Notes under the pieces: generated by a model
The model's input: only the letters and a program-made list of their open reading frames with translations
The model's database searches: none
Told to the model about the DNA's origin: nothing
Made by a program: the position numbers and the translations under genes
Shown here: positions 17,848-24,271 of the stretch, piece after piece
Layout: every line of letters starts with the position of its first letter
Numbering within the stretch: position 1 is the stretch's first letter
DNA from: a virus
Length of the DNA: 39,469 bases
Strand: one strand, 5' to 3'
IMG/VR virus record: IMGVR_UViG_3300048815_000006
Location: 1-39,469 of that record

Positions 17848-18594
17848 ATGCCTTATCAAATGACCCCTGTTCAACTGACGGAGTCCGGAGGTCACGCAAC
17901 TCTAGAGAACACAAGTGTGTCGTTCGGAAGCTCGTTCAGGTATGGGGGGACAAGTTTTTGGGTGAATCTGGAGACTCTGAACAGTAACAGTGTTGGTGTA
18001 TTCTGCGAGGACACCGCATCCAACGAGATATCCTTCACCTTCGAGTCCACAAGTGGCGGCGTCTTCACGATCCAGCTATACATCACATCCTCTGGTGGTG
18101 TTCTAAGTCAGACGTACGACTTGTCAGGGATATCAATAGACACCTGGTACAATTTCGTATGGGCGTGGGACACAGTCGGACAGACATCGAATGTCTGGAT
18201 GAATGGGTCGATTTTGACTCCGGCATCCTCCACGTGGACTAAGACGGCGACGCTCCCGTCGGGAGGCTGGATTGTGGAGTTTGGTTCCACGCAGAATATT
18301 TGCGCAGGGGATGTCTGGCTTGAGACTGGAACGGATCTGTCGTCAGCTCCAGCCGCGTTCTACTCGGGCGGATACCCAGTCAGTCTGGGAACAAATGGAT
18401 CCGTTCCAACCGGAGTGGAACCCCAGGTCTTTCTGACCGTGCCGTATGGCGATGCGGCCAGCACCTTTCTTAGCAACAGCGGGAGCGGTGGAAGTTTTAT
18501 ACAGTCGGCAGGAACCATAGCTCTCTGCTCCAGCGGACCGTATCCGCCTTCAACGCCTTCTGGACCATACTTCATGAACGCGGGGATGTTCTGA
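17848..18594 (+). CDS. Lectin-like (LamG/concanavalin A-type) tail-associated protein
   Basis: 248 residues beginning MPYQMTPVQL, three bases after the preceding stop. Alternating beta-strand sequence with many Trp, Phe, Ser and Gly, and the pattern DTWYNFVWAWDTVGQTSNVW followed by MNGS, matches the laminin-G/concanavalin A-like jelly-roll used by phage adhesins to bind glycans. Base composition falls to about 45-57% GC over its first 180 bases and codons use more A/T thirds than the neighbours, suggesting more recent acquisition. Probably a receptor-binding or decoration protein. The fold assignment is moderate and the ligand unknown. Confidence 0.65.
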   Translation: MPYQMTPVQLTESGGHATLENTSVSFGSSFRYGGTSFWVNLETLNSNSVGVFCEDTASNEISFTFESTSGGVFTIQLYITSSGGVLSQTYDLSGISIDTWYNFVWAWDTVGQTSNVWMNGSILTPASSTWTKTATLPSGGWIVEFGSTQNICAGDVWLETGTDLSSAPAAFYSGGYPVSLGTNGSVPTGVEPQVFLTVPYGDAASTFLSNSGSGGSFIQSAGTIALCSSGPYPPSTPSGPYFMNAGMF

Positions 18595-18598
18595 TGCC

Positions 18599-18760
18599 CT
18601 ACATCGCCGCCTTCAACTGGTCCCCCAGCGCGCTGAACGCCGCTTGCAGGTCGGTGCTGAAGATGCCGATGGCGATAGTAACCGCGGCGATGATACCCAC
18701 GGCGAGGATGCCGTATTCGATCGAAGCGACGCCACGGCGGTCACGAAGCAGAGCAAACAT
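18599..18760 (-). CDS. Flp/Tad-type prepilin (type IVb pilin), 53 aa
   Basis: On the strand opposite to the tail genes, an ATG at 18760 encodes 53 residues: a charged leader (MFALLRDRRG), then VASIEYGILAV, a long hydrophobic helix and an amphipathic tail. The leader ends in Gly10 and is followed by Glu at +5 and Tyr at +6, the exact Flp prepilin-peptidase (TadV/CpaA) site. Length and layout match Flp major pilins of the tight-adherence secretion system. AAAGG lies upstream of the ATG. It is the second gene of a two-gene minus-strand unit with its own promoter, so it is a moron. No tad assembly genes are nearby, so it would depend on the host machinery, either as a functional pilin or as an interfering decoy. 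Confidence 0.85.
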   Translation of the reverse strand: MFALLRDRRGVASIEYGILAVGIIAAVTIAIGIFSTDLQAAFSALGDQLKAAM

Positions 18761-18772
18761 GAAACAACCCTT

Positions 18773-18943
18773 TCAGTTGGATATGCGGGCCGACACAGCC
18801 AGCATGACGAACGCATAGGCGGCAAACTCGCTCCGCGCCGGCTCCGCCCAGGGGAACCAGAGCAGGAACGTCGCAACGCAGCGCAGGAACCGCGCGACCA
18901 GCGACAGAACGTAACGTGCGACAGTGTGCAGAATTTTGGACAC
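18773..18943 (-). CDS. Small hydrophobic protein upstream of the Flp pilin, 56 aa
   Basis: GTG at 18943 encodes MSKILHTVARYVLSLVARF followed by more hydrophobic sequence with Trp-Pro-Trp, an acidic turn and a second hydrophobic stretch. One or two membrane-inserting helices with Arg residues on one face are likely. Third positions are mostly G/C, as expected for a real gene here. There is no Shine-Dalgarno, but the predicted transcription start of the promoter at 18950-18979 falls at the GTG, so the message may be leaderless. The stop lies 12 bases before the Flp prepilin ATG, and the pilin ribosome site sits in that gap, so the two are cotranscribed. No family recognised; a role with the pilin is only suggested by linkage. 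Confidence 0.55.
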   Translation of the reverse strand: MSKILHTVARYVLSLVARFLRCVATFLLWFPWAEPARSEFAAYAFVMLAVSARISN

Positions 18944-18949
18944 GCCGGG

Positions 18950-18979
18950 ATGCTATCGGGGGTTGCGAGGATGTGTCAA
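18950..18979 (-). promoter_or_regulatory. Sigma70-type promoter of the pilin moron
   Basis: On the minus strand a perfect -35 TTGACA (18979-18974) is followed after 18 bases by TAGCAT (18955-18950), which matches four of six -10 positions. The expected start, seven bases on, is the first base of the GTG at 18943, which fits a leaderless transcript. It faces away from the plus-strand gene at 19064. Confidence 0.6.
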
Positions 18980-19031
18980 GGATTTCCGAACGTTTCCATG
19001 CAGCGCTTGCTACCTGCTGTCCAGTGATCTG

Positions 19032-19040
19032 TGTTATACT
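19032..19040 (+). promoter_or_regulatory. Extended -10 promoter candidate for the 19064 gene
   Basis: TGTTATACT fits an extended -10 element (TGnTATAnT) 24 bases before the ATG at 19064. No good -35 lies at normal spacing (a TTGCTA is 22 bases upstream). It would restart late transcription after the minus-strand moron. Confidence 0.4.
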
Positions 19041-19063
19041 CTAATCCGACCGGAGACCAATCC

Positions 19064-20449
19064 ATGCTCAGACGGCTCGTTCTCGCCGGCGCGCTGGCGT
19101 TCCTGACACTCGCGTCCGCGCATGCCCAGGTCGGCGGTCCCTTGTGCGGAGGTGGCGGTACGTCGCCGGACTGCAAGATCCAGGGCGGCTCCGGCTCCCC
19201 GGTCACCGTCACCGGCACAGGAACGGCGGGCACGCCAGCAGCTGGCATCATCACGGTGCAGGGCAACCCGTCCGGCACCCCGGTCCCCGTCAGTGGCACG
19301 TTTTCCGCCACGATTGGTGGGTTCGACCCGACTGCGGTTGGCACGCCGATCACCGCAACGACCGGAGGCGCTACCGGAACCCTTCCGAGCGGTGCGGTCG
19401 TGGTCGCAACCAACGTCGGGAGCACCAACGGCGCATTCTGCGCGCTCGGAGCGTCATCCTCGACATCCTGGCAATACATCGCGCCAGGCGGCGGGTGGTT
19501 CGCATTCACGGTCGGCGCCGCCACGCAACTGACGTGCCTCACATCGGCGAGCACGACCACCATCAACATGGTCGGCGGTGCTGGTCTGGCGACTGGTGTC
19601 AGCGGTGGGGGAGGGTCGTTTTCGGGAGCGGTCACGCTCAATTCATCGCCCTCCTTGGCAAACGGAAACGGCGTCGTGCCCACCCAGGGCGGCACGGTAC
19701 TGAGCGCGACGAATGGGATGTATGTCAACCTGCTGCAAGGAAACGCGGTCCTTTCGTCCGGCAACCCGATCTTTGCTTCGATCACCAACATCCCGGCGGT
19801 CACGCAGTCCGGTGGGCCGTGGACGTTCAATCAGACGCAGCTTGATAGCGTAAATCTTGGGGCGCCCTCGAACTATGGCACGTCGCCCGGCGCTGTGGAG
19901 GTTGCTGGCGTCAATGCGTTTGTGACGAATACCCCGACCGTGACGGCCGGACTCTCTGCTACCCTCACAACGCCCACAGGCACGCTGACACGACCTTCCA
20001 ACACGACGGCCTACGCCGGCACATCGACCACCCCACAGCTTATCGGCAGCAGCACGACGGCGGGTTCGGTGGTTGTGCCGAGCTTCGCTATCGCCACGTC
20101 AGGCGGCGCGGCGGCAATCCCGCTTGTCACTTTGGCCACCAACAAGACGAGCGGGTGGGGTTCGGTATCAATCATTGCCACGCTCTGGACCGCGGCGCCA
20201 ACCTATACGAACGGAGATGGCGGAACGTATGCGGTGGCGACCGGAGCGGCTGGACAGCGGGCGCAGTACAGTTGCACGCTGATCCAAGACGGCGACGGGG
20301 CGGTTTGTCAGGCCGCACCGCTCAATGGGACTGCTCCGATTGTCGCGCCGTCCAGCGGAACAACGATCTACTGGGACTTGCAGATACAGTCCTCGGCAAC
20401 GCCAGCTTCCGGGCAAACCTTCACGTTGACGCCGCAGGTTTGGAACTGA
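19064..20449 (+). CDS. Tail/spike-like protein with N-terminal signal sequence
   Basis: The ATG at 19064 has GGAG 8 bases upstream. The frame opens upstream at 19031, but this start gives a clean N-terminus. The first 22 residues (MLRRLVLAGALAFLTLASAHAQ) are a classical Sec signal peptide with an AHA-Q cleavage site. The remaining 440 residues are low in charge and rich in Gly, Thr, Ser, Val and Ala, with beta-repeat character. The C-terminal 130 residues look like a jelly-roll tip (SGWGSVSIIATLW, ending FTLTPQVWN). Context and composition suggest a tail-fibre or surface-attachment protein. A Sec signal is odd for a virion part; export to the periplasm or outer surface of the infected cell is an alternative. 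Confidence 0.65.
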   Translation: MLRRLVLAGALAFLTLASAHAQVGGPLCGGGGTSPDCKIQGGSGSPVTVTGTGTAGTPAAGIITVQGNPSGTPVPVSGTFSATIGGFDPTAVGTPITATTGGATGTLPSGAVVVATNVGSTNGAFCALGASSSTSWQYIAPGGGWFAFTVGAATQLTCLTSASTTTINMVGGAGLATGVSGGGGSFSGAVTLNSSPSLANGNGVVPTQGGTVLSATNGMYVNLLQGNAVLSSGNPIFASITNIPAVTQSGGPWTFNQTQLDSVNLGAPSNYGTSPGAVEVAGVNAFVTNTPTVTAGLSATLTTPTGTLTRPSNTTAYAGTSTTPQLIGSSTTAGSVVVPSFAIATSGGAAAIPLVTLATNKTSGWGSVSIIATLWTAAPTYTNGDGGTYAVATGAAGQRAQYSCTLIQDGDGAVCQAAPLNGTAPIVAPSSGTTIYWDLQIQSSATPASGQTFTLTPQVWN

Positions 20450-20458
20450 TCTGTGCTG

Positions 20459-21502
20459 ATGGTTCCTCGCCGCTCGCTGCTGCTGGCAACGCCTGCGCTG
20501 ATCCTGCCACATCGCCGCGCGCTGGCGACATCGGCGCGTGATCTGCTGCTGTTCGGAGCGCAAGGGCCATCGCTCTCGGCCAATTTCCTCTCAATCGCTG
20601 GGACGACACCGCCGAGCGGAACAATCAACGTCGGCCCGAACTGCCCTCCGATCACCTTCACCCGCGCCAGCACAGCCACAAGCCTGCTCTACACCGCAAC
20701 GTCAGGTAGCTTCACGTCCTACTCGTCGGGGGTGGCTCGGCTACTGAGCAACGGGCTGCTGGTCGAGCCACAGTCAACAAACTTCTTTCTTAATAGCGGG
20801 TCTCCAGCAACACAAACGGTTACCCTCATAGCTGGAACATACACGGTTTGGAGCGTCGGCACAGGCAGTGTCGCAACGGTGGCCGGCACAGCAACTGGAA
20901 CAGGCTTCGGCACCGCGTCGCAGGGAACGCCAAATACGTTCACCCTTACCGTTGGCGGCACTGTTGTCAGCACCGTCACCGGCACCGTTCTGGTATTCCA
21001 GCTTGAACCGCTCGCCTTCCCGACCTCCTACATCCCGACGAGCGGCAGCGCGGCGACGCGGGCGGCGGACAGCGCGACGCTTGCCACTGGATCGTGGTTC
21101 AATCCTCAGAACTATGGAACGATGGCCGCGACGTGCGTTGTACCTGCGTTGTCGAGTGCGACAGTTGTTTTGTTTGAACTTGATAACGGGACGACGACCC
21201 ATTTTTGGCAAGTCGACCTGCTAGGGACCGGCAATGCATACGCCAGACTCAGCAGTAGCACATCATACTTCACTGCAAACACCACAGGTGCAAATACTGT
21301 TTTTGGTATTGGTAGCGTGCTTACACCAAACTCTATCGCCGTTTCGCTTAATGGCGGAGCGATAGTCCAGGGAAGTGGGGTGCCATTTTCACCGTTCACC
21401 CGACTTAACCTCTCCCCAGGAGGTTCTTATTATCTTCAAACTTTCCAGTATTGGCCACGCGCTCTTAACGCAGCGCAATTTCGAGGGGCGACAGCACCAT
21501 GA
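20459..21502 (+). CDS. Tail spike/head-fibre-like protein with RR signal-like N-terminus
   Basis: ATG at 20459 is chosen over GTG 20453 in the same frame; neither has a strong ribosome site. The N-terminus MVPRRSLLLATPALIL resembles a twin-arginine or Sec signal, with ALA near residue 24. The rest is beta-rich: FTRASTATSLL, then LLSNGLLVEPQSTNFFLNSG, and TSYIPTSGSAATRAADSA. This phrase set recurs in phage spike/fibre proteins with a concanavalin-like fold. The C-terminal part (DNGTTTHFWQV ... SVSLNGG ... YYLQTFQYWPRALNAAQ) looks like a lectin-type jelly roll. It follows another signal-bearing structural protein. Likely a receptor-binding component; export is unexplained. Confidence 0.65.
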   Translation: MVPRRSLLLATPALILPHRRALATSARDLLLFGAQGPSLSANFLSIAGTTPPSGTINVGPNCPPITFTRASTATSLLYTATSGSFTSYSSGVARLLSNGLLVEPQSTNFFLNSGSPATQTVTLIAGTYTVWSVGTGSVATVAGTATGTGFGTASQGTPNTFTLTVGGTVVSTVTGTVLVFQLEPLAFPTSYIPTSGSAATRAADSATLATGSWFNPQNYGTMAATCVVPALSSATVVLFELDNGTTTHFWQVDLLGTGNAYARLSSSTSYFTANTTGANTVFGIGSVLTPNSIAVSLNGGAIVQGSGVPFSPFTRLNLSPGGSYYLQTFQYWPRALNAAQFRGATAP

Positions 21503-21885
21503 CCACACCAGCGGGTTTTGTGGACCTGACCTACTCCTTCCCTATCACCGGCCTGGCAACAGCCCTCGGCGGCCTCGCGGCGCTACAACAGGCCGGCATC
21601 CTCGCGGACGGCACGACGATCACCAACGAGATCGGTGACGCATACGCCGCTGACGGCACGCCAGCCACAACCGACGCCACCGGCAATTCCAACATGGCGT
21701 TCCGGGGCAAGCCGGGCGATCCGTCGACCAACCCGCCAACCGACCCGACGCAGATGTATGTAGCGTTCCGCGCGACGGATGCGCAGGCTGCTCAGGTGGC
21801 CGGTGCTGGTATCAACCCCGCGACTTATGGGCTGACGGTGACGACGCCGCAGGAGAGCGCGGCTGTTCTTGGAGTTTGGGCTTGA
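21499..21885 (+). CDS. Small structural-type protein after the tail spike gene
   Basis: 128 residues; the ATG overlaps the previous stop (ATGA), implying coupled translation. MTTPAGFVDLTYSFPITGL begins a moderately hydrophobic, low-charge protein with Asp/Pro/Thr-rich middle and a C-terminus ending VLGVWA. No transmembrane helix or catalytic motif is evident. Position and composition suggest a tail-tip or assembly accessory protein, but no family is recognised. Confidence 0.6.
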   Translation: MTTPAGFVDLTYSFPITGLATALGGLAALQQAGILADGTTITNEIGDAYAADGTPATTDATGNSNMAFRGKPGDPSTNPPTDPTQMYVAFRATDAQAAQVAGAGINPATYGLTVTTPQESAAVLGVWA

Positions 21886-22001
21886 TGCAAGAGAGACCCC
21901 GAGCGCCCTCTGCCGAGAGCGCCCGGCGCCGACCACCCCAGCGCAAGGAGCGCGCCGCAGTGCAGACGGATTACGCCGAACTGATTCGCTGTTGCATGTG
22001 A
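21885..22001 (+). CDS. Small basic hypothetical protein, 38 aa
   Basis: ATG overlaps the upstream stop (TGATG). The product is Arg/Glu/Pro-rich (MQERPRAPSAESARRR...) and ends DYAELIRCCM. Its only support is the tight junction and reasonable codon use; it may be spurious. It helps fill the gap before the membrane-protein chain. Confidence 0.35.
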   Translation: MQERPRAPSAESARRRPPQRKERAAVQTDYAELIRCCM

Positions 22002-22016
22002 CCGGCAGCACACCCC

Positions 22017-22310
22017 TTGACCGACGCGCGCAATAGTGATGACGCTGACGATGAACCGCGTCTACATCCATATCCAAAGGCCCATCGTGACAGGGGCGTG
22101 AATGGTCGATCGACGCAGCAGCGCGAGGATACCGCGAATGAGACGCTCCAATACGTCATCGACCTGGGACAAAGGAGACTAGCATGTCTCATGGCGAAGA
22201 TGGCGTGGTGGGCGACGGTGGCAGCCCTGACGTGGGGCGTGTTCCACGGGGAGGCCGTCATCTACTGGGTGCGTGTCCTCTACCGGGCGGTCCGCGACAA
22301 TGCCCGCTGA
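22017..22310 (+). CDS. Single-pass membrane protein
   Basis: The frame runs from a TTG at 22017 (97 residues) to TGA at 22310. The first 60 residues are hydrophilic, including REDTANETLQYVIDLGQ, and the last 40 (MAKMAWWATVAALTWGVF...) hold one transmembrane helix with a basic end. Start is uncertain: TTG 22017 has no ribosome site. ATG 22191 would leave a 39-residue membrane peptide 13 bases after AGGAG. A competing frame starting at ATG 22184, ideally spaced from AGGAG, reads as Gly-rich shadow over this region. Codon bias favours the frame given here at least from 22191. It could be a holin-like or lysis accessory protein. Confidence 0.5.
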   Translation: MTDARNSDDADDEPRLHPYPKAHRDRGVNGRSTQQREDTANETLQYVIDLGQRRLACLMAKMAWWATVAALTWGVFHGEAVIYWVRVLYRAVRDNAR

Positions 22311-22420
22311 TGGTGCAGCCGCGGATGGCCGTGGTGCGTAGGTTGATCCATGTGGGGTGGGTGCCGCTGACGGTCTCGGCGGTGGCTTTTGGCGCGCTGG
22401 TGGCGCTGGTGGTGGCCTGA
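22310..22420 (+). CDS. Tiny membrane protein, 36 aa
   Basis: ATG overlaps the preceding stop (TGATG). MVQPRMAVVRRLIHVGW is followed by one hydrophobic helix ending ALVALVVA. Third positions are nearly all G/C. Short basic N-terminus plus one helix suggests inner-membrane insertion with the N-terminus inside. Unknown function; one of a run of membrane peptides. Confidence 0.5.
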   Translation: MVQPRMAVVRRLIHVGWVPLTVSAVAFGALVALVVA

Positions 22421-22428
22421 GACAGAAC

Positions 22429-22447
22429 CGGCGCCACGAGGGCGCCG
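22429..22447 (+). terminator. Hairpin after the membrane-peptide gene
   Basis: CGGCGCC and GGCGCCG form a 7-bp stem around a 5-base loop, starting 9 bases after the stop at 22420, followed by ATTTGT. The T-run is weak, so termination is only partial or doubtful. A second hairpin (GCGGGG/CCCCGC, 22463-22480) follows. Confidence 0.35.
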
Positions 22448-22717
22448 ATTTGTGCCGAGAGGGCGGGGCGTCATCCCCGCGTTGTGAGACCGGCCTGTCG
22501 ATTGCCAAAGAACCGTCGCCTTGCGGCAAACGAGAACCTACGCACCGTGCCGCCAAAGGCTTTGCTTTCCCCTTCATTCGGATACCGTTTCCGTCGCCGG
22601 CAAAGGCCACGCCCACCGGGAGTTACGGGGCACTCTTGGCAATGTTCTGCGCGTTGAGCCTACCATCCTACCCACGCCATGCTATAAGCGCAACCACCCC
22701 ACCACGGGACCGCGCCC
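22448..22717. other. Gene-poor spacer with hairpins
   Basis: No convincing gene on either strand. It holds a GCGGGG/CCCCGC hairpin (22463-22480), a longer-range GCGGCA/TGCCGC pairing near 22523-22553, and an extended -10 at 22680. A minus-strand frame is open across most of it but lacks a ribosome site. An untranslated structured RNA is possible but unproven. Confidence 0.3.
22680..22688 (+). promoter_or_regulatory. Extended -10 promoter candidate
   Basis: TGCTATAAG matches TGnTATAAT at eight of nine bases counting n as matched; it lies 29 bases before the ATG at 22718 and has no good -35. It follows a gene-free spacer and a hairpin, so it plausibly restarts transcription for the small-gene chain. 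Confidence 0.4.
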
Positions 22718-22891
22718 ATGCCACGCCGCGCCGCACTCCTGGTCCTGCTCCTCGCCGGCTGCTGTGCGCCCGCACCAGAGCCGCTGGCGACGCCGCCCGC
22801 GCATCTGATGCACGCGGCACCCCCGGCAGTCGTGGCGCTTCCTGAGCCGCCACCGGAGGCGCCGGCACAGCCGGGGTTTTGGGAACGATGA
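22718..22891 (+). CDS. Proline-rich lipoprotein, 57 aa (o-spanin-like)
   Basis: MPRRAALLVLLLAGC forms a signal peptide ending in a lipobox (LLAGC, Cys15), so the mature protein would be a 43-residue lipoprotein. The rest is extremely Pro/Ala-rich (APAPEPLATPP, LPEPPPEAPAQP) and ends GFWER. Size, lipobox and proline content resemble Rz1-type outer-membrane spanin subunits, which disrupt the outer membrane at lysis. However, the usual order (Rz before or around Rz1) is not met; the partner candidate follows instead. The stop overlaps the next ATG (ATGA). Lipoprotein assignment is firm, spanin role tentative. Confidence 0.6.
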   Translation: MPRRAALLVLLLAGCCAPAPEPLATPPAHLMHAAPPAVVALPEPPPEAPAQPGFWER

Positions 22892-23151
22892 ACGCGGTCA
22901 TCTTCAGCGGCTCCTTTCTCACCTTCCTGACGGCGCTGTTCACCCTGTTCAGCGTCCTGGTCGGCGTGTTCATGTCGTTCCGCAACGCTCGGCGGATTCA
23001 GACAATGACCGTGGCGATGGACGGCAACCTCGCAAAACTGCTCGCGGCGGTAGAGGAAGCGGCGCTGGCGCGAGGCGCTGTGGGCGAGCGGGACAGGCGG
23101 GATGCGATGGATGCGGCTCATGGCGCGGCTGGGCGCGAGAACGATGGGTGA
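22888..23151 (+). CDS. Membrane-anchored protein with cytoplasmic/periplasmic helix, 87 aa
   Basis: ATG overlaps the stop of the lipoprotein gene. Residues 4-30 (VIFSGSFLTFLTALFTLFSV...) are a strong transmembrane helix, followed by a charged alpha-helical segment (MDGNLAKLLAAVEEAALARG) and an Arg/Asp/Gly tail. One N-terminal anchor plus a helical domain is the layout of an inner-membrane spanin subunit. Pairing with the adjacent lipoprotein makes that possible, but no sequence family is recognised. Confidence 0.55.
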   Translation: MNAVIFSGSFLTFLTALFTLFSVLVGVFMSFRNARRIQTMTVAMDGNLAKLLAAVEEAALARGAVGERDRRDAMDAAHGAAGRENDG

Positions 23152-23260
23152 GTGGCTCGTCGAACCCCGGCGCTTCCGCCTGCATCATCTGGTGTGGATC
23201 GTGGCTGGCATCGCGGGCTTGGTGTTCGGCTGGTGGCTTGCGGTGCGGTTTCGTGGGTGA
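23144..23260 (+). CDS. Tiny membrane protein, 38 aa
   Basis: Overlaps the previous gene by 8 bases. MGEWLVEPRRFRLHHLVWI leads into a single Trp-rich transmembrane helix ending FRG. Codon third positions are strongly G/C. Unknown; part of the membrane-peptide chain. Confidence 0.5.
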   Translation: MGEWLVEPRRFRLHHLVWIVAGIAGLVFGWWLAVRFRG

Positions 23261-23348
23261 CTACCTCTCCAACCCCTGGCACGTCGCTGCGCTGTGGGGC
23301 GCGCTGATCGCTGGGGCGGTGGTTTGGTGGGTTTGGGGGCGGGATTGA
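23253..23348 (+). CDS. Tiny membrane protein, 31 aa
   Basis: Starts at GTG 23253 inside the end of the previous gene. MGDYLSNPWHVAALWGAL continues into a helix with WWVWG and ends RD. One membrane span with high Trp content, similar in style to the preceding peptide. Coding support comes from codon bias and the overlap chain only. Confidence 0.45.
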   Translation: MGDYLSNPWHVAALWGALIAGAVVWWVWGRD

Positions 23349-23563
23349 TCGACTACATCACCATCGCCAGCCAGCGAGCCTACATAGGCGGTTGCGTGAT
23401 CCGCAACTTGATCGTGGTGCCCGAGCAGCTATCCCGGTCCGCGCATCGCTATGCGTTCTCCCACCCCGACCGACCAACCGTGACGTGTCCGTTCTGGGTG
23501 CATCAAGCCGAATTGGTGGCTGGGTTGGAACGATGGCGCGCGAGTGTGGTGCCGGTGCCGTGA
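23345..23563 (+). CDS. Hypothetical protein, 72 aa
   Basis: Likely start is TTG 23345, which overlaps the stop of the previous gene (TTGA). The product is soluble-looking: MIDYITIASQRAYIGGCV, then PEQLSRSAHRYAFSHP, and LVAGLERWRASVV. The next gene begins inside its 3' end in another frame. No domain is recognised. Codon use and overlap junctions support reality; the start codon is inferred from the junction. Confidence 0.55.
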   Translation: MIDYITIASQRAYIGGCVIRNLIVVPEQLSRSAHRYAFSHPDRPTVTCPFWVHQAELVAGLERWRASVVPVP

Positions 23564-23709
23564 CCTGGCGCGTCACCGGCGTCAAGGACGGCAAGATCCG
23601 CCGCCGCACCGCTGATACGCCAGCACAGGCCGCGCTCATGGCTGCGACTTGGCGGCGCGAGGGGTATGAGAACGTGGTGATCGAGCCGGTGGAGGAAGAG
23701 CAGGAATGA
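23533..23709 (+). CDS. Hypothetical protein, 58 aa
   Basis: ATG 23533 lies within the 3' end of the preceding gene. MARECGAGAVTWRVTGVKDG, then KIRRRTADTPAQAALMAA, then WRREGYENVVIEPVEEEQE suggests a compact alpha/beta fold: a beta hairpin, a helix and a final strand. This shape is common in small phage proteins of unknown role. Its stop overlaps the next start by ATGA. Confidence 0.55.
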   Translation: MARECGAGAVTWRVTGVKDGKIRRRTADTPAQAALMAATWRREGYENVVIEPVEEEQE

Positions 23710-23876
23710 TCCTCGTCCGCGCCACCCTCGACCCGCACCTCCCCCGCCGGCAGGAATGGGCGGAGGACCTCCGCGCCGCGTTGGAGATTCAGGCCCGGTG
23801 GATGCGAACCGGGTGGCCGGAGCCGGAGTTGATTGATCCGGTGGCGGGGCCGATAGCTGTTGGGGAGGGGCCGTAA
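23706..23876 (+). CDS. Hypothetical protein, 56 aa
   Basis: ATGA overlap with the preceding stop. The sequence (MILVRATLDPHLPRRQEWAE, then LRAALEIQARWMRTGWPEPE) predicts one amphipathic helix flanked by strands, with a flexible Gly/Pro end. No family is recognised. It ends the first soluble part of the small-gene chain, with a 66-base gap before the next gene. Confidence 0.5.
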   Translation: MILVRATLDPHLPRRQEWAEDLRAALEIQARWMRTGWPEPELIDPVAGPIAVGEGP

Positions 23877-23942
23877 GTATTTCCCGATACTGGCGCCACC
23901 CCGGCAGAGCGCGCACGCTGCATTTTTGTGGAGCGTGTGGCG

Positions 23943-24098
23943 ATGGGCCTGATCCTCATAATCTTGCTGGTCTGTCTGTGCCTCGGCGCTTTCGGTGGCA
24001 GCTATGGCGGATACTGGCCGGCGCATTATGGCTACGGCGGCGGCGGCATCGGGCTGATTTTGCTGATTATCGTCCTCGTCGTTTTGTTCGGGAGATAG
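23943..24098 (+). CDS. DUF3309-like small membrane protein, 51 aa
   Basis: MGLILIILLVCLCLGAF is a first hydrophobic segment, followed by a Gly/Tyr/Trp turn (GGYWPAHYGYGGGG) and a second segment (IGLILLIIVLVVLFGR). This two-segment hydrophobic hairpin with a Trp-Pro/Tyr-Gly loop is the DUF3309 layout, a family of about 50 residues common in Alphaproteobacteria. Its function is unknown. In this setting it is probably a membrane peptide acquired from the host lineage. Family match by recollection of the pattern, not by search. Confidence 0.6.
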   Translation: MGLILIILLVCLCLGAFGGSYGGYWPAHYGYGGGGIGLILLIIVLVVLFGR

Positions 24099-24100
24099 CC

Positions 24101-24271
24101 ATGTCCATCGGTCTGTTGTTCTGGGTGTTGATGGTCATCTGGGCCGTGTTCTGGGCATGGGGGCGCACTCCGGGTGGCTCGGCATACTGGCCGATCTACA
24201 GCGGGTGGCTGCTGTGGATTTTGTTCTTCTTGGTCGGTTGGCGGGTGTTCGGTTTCATCCTGCATGGGTAA
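24101..24271 (+). CDS. Two-helix membrane protein, 56 aa
   Basis: Starts two bases after the previous stop. Residues 4-20 (GLLFWVLMVIWAVFWAW) and 35-54 (SGWLLWILFFLVGWRVFGFI) are transmembrane helices separated by GRTPGGSAYWPIY. Trp-rich throughout. A two-span topology with short ends resembles small holins or pinholins, though nothing else supports this. Its end overlaps the next start. Confidence 0.55.
   Translation: MSIGLLFWVLMVIWAVFWAWGRTPGGSAYWPIYSGWLLWILFFLVGWRVFGFILHG

Noticed and set aside
18594-18818. Plus-strand frame of 74 codons after the lectin-like gene
   Set aside because: It is the reverse reading of the Flp pilin gene, which has better start, signature and family match.
22184-22420. 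78-codon frame behind AGGAG
   Set aside because: The first 42 codons are Gly/Pro-rich shadow of the better-supported membrane protein; only its last 36 codons, from ATG 22310, are kept.
22179-22616. Minus-strand frame over the gene-poor spacer
   Set aside because: No ribosome site, ends as a shadow of plus-strand genes; kept only as part of the spacer note.
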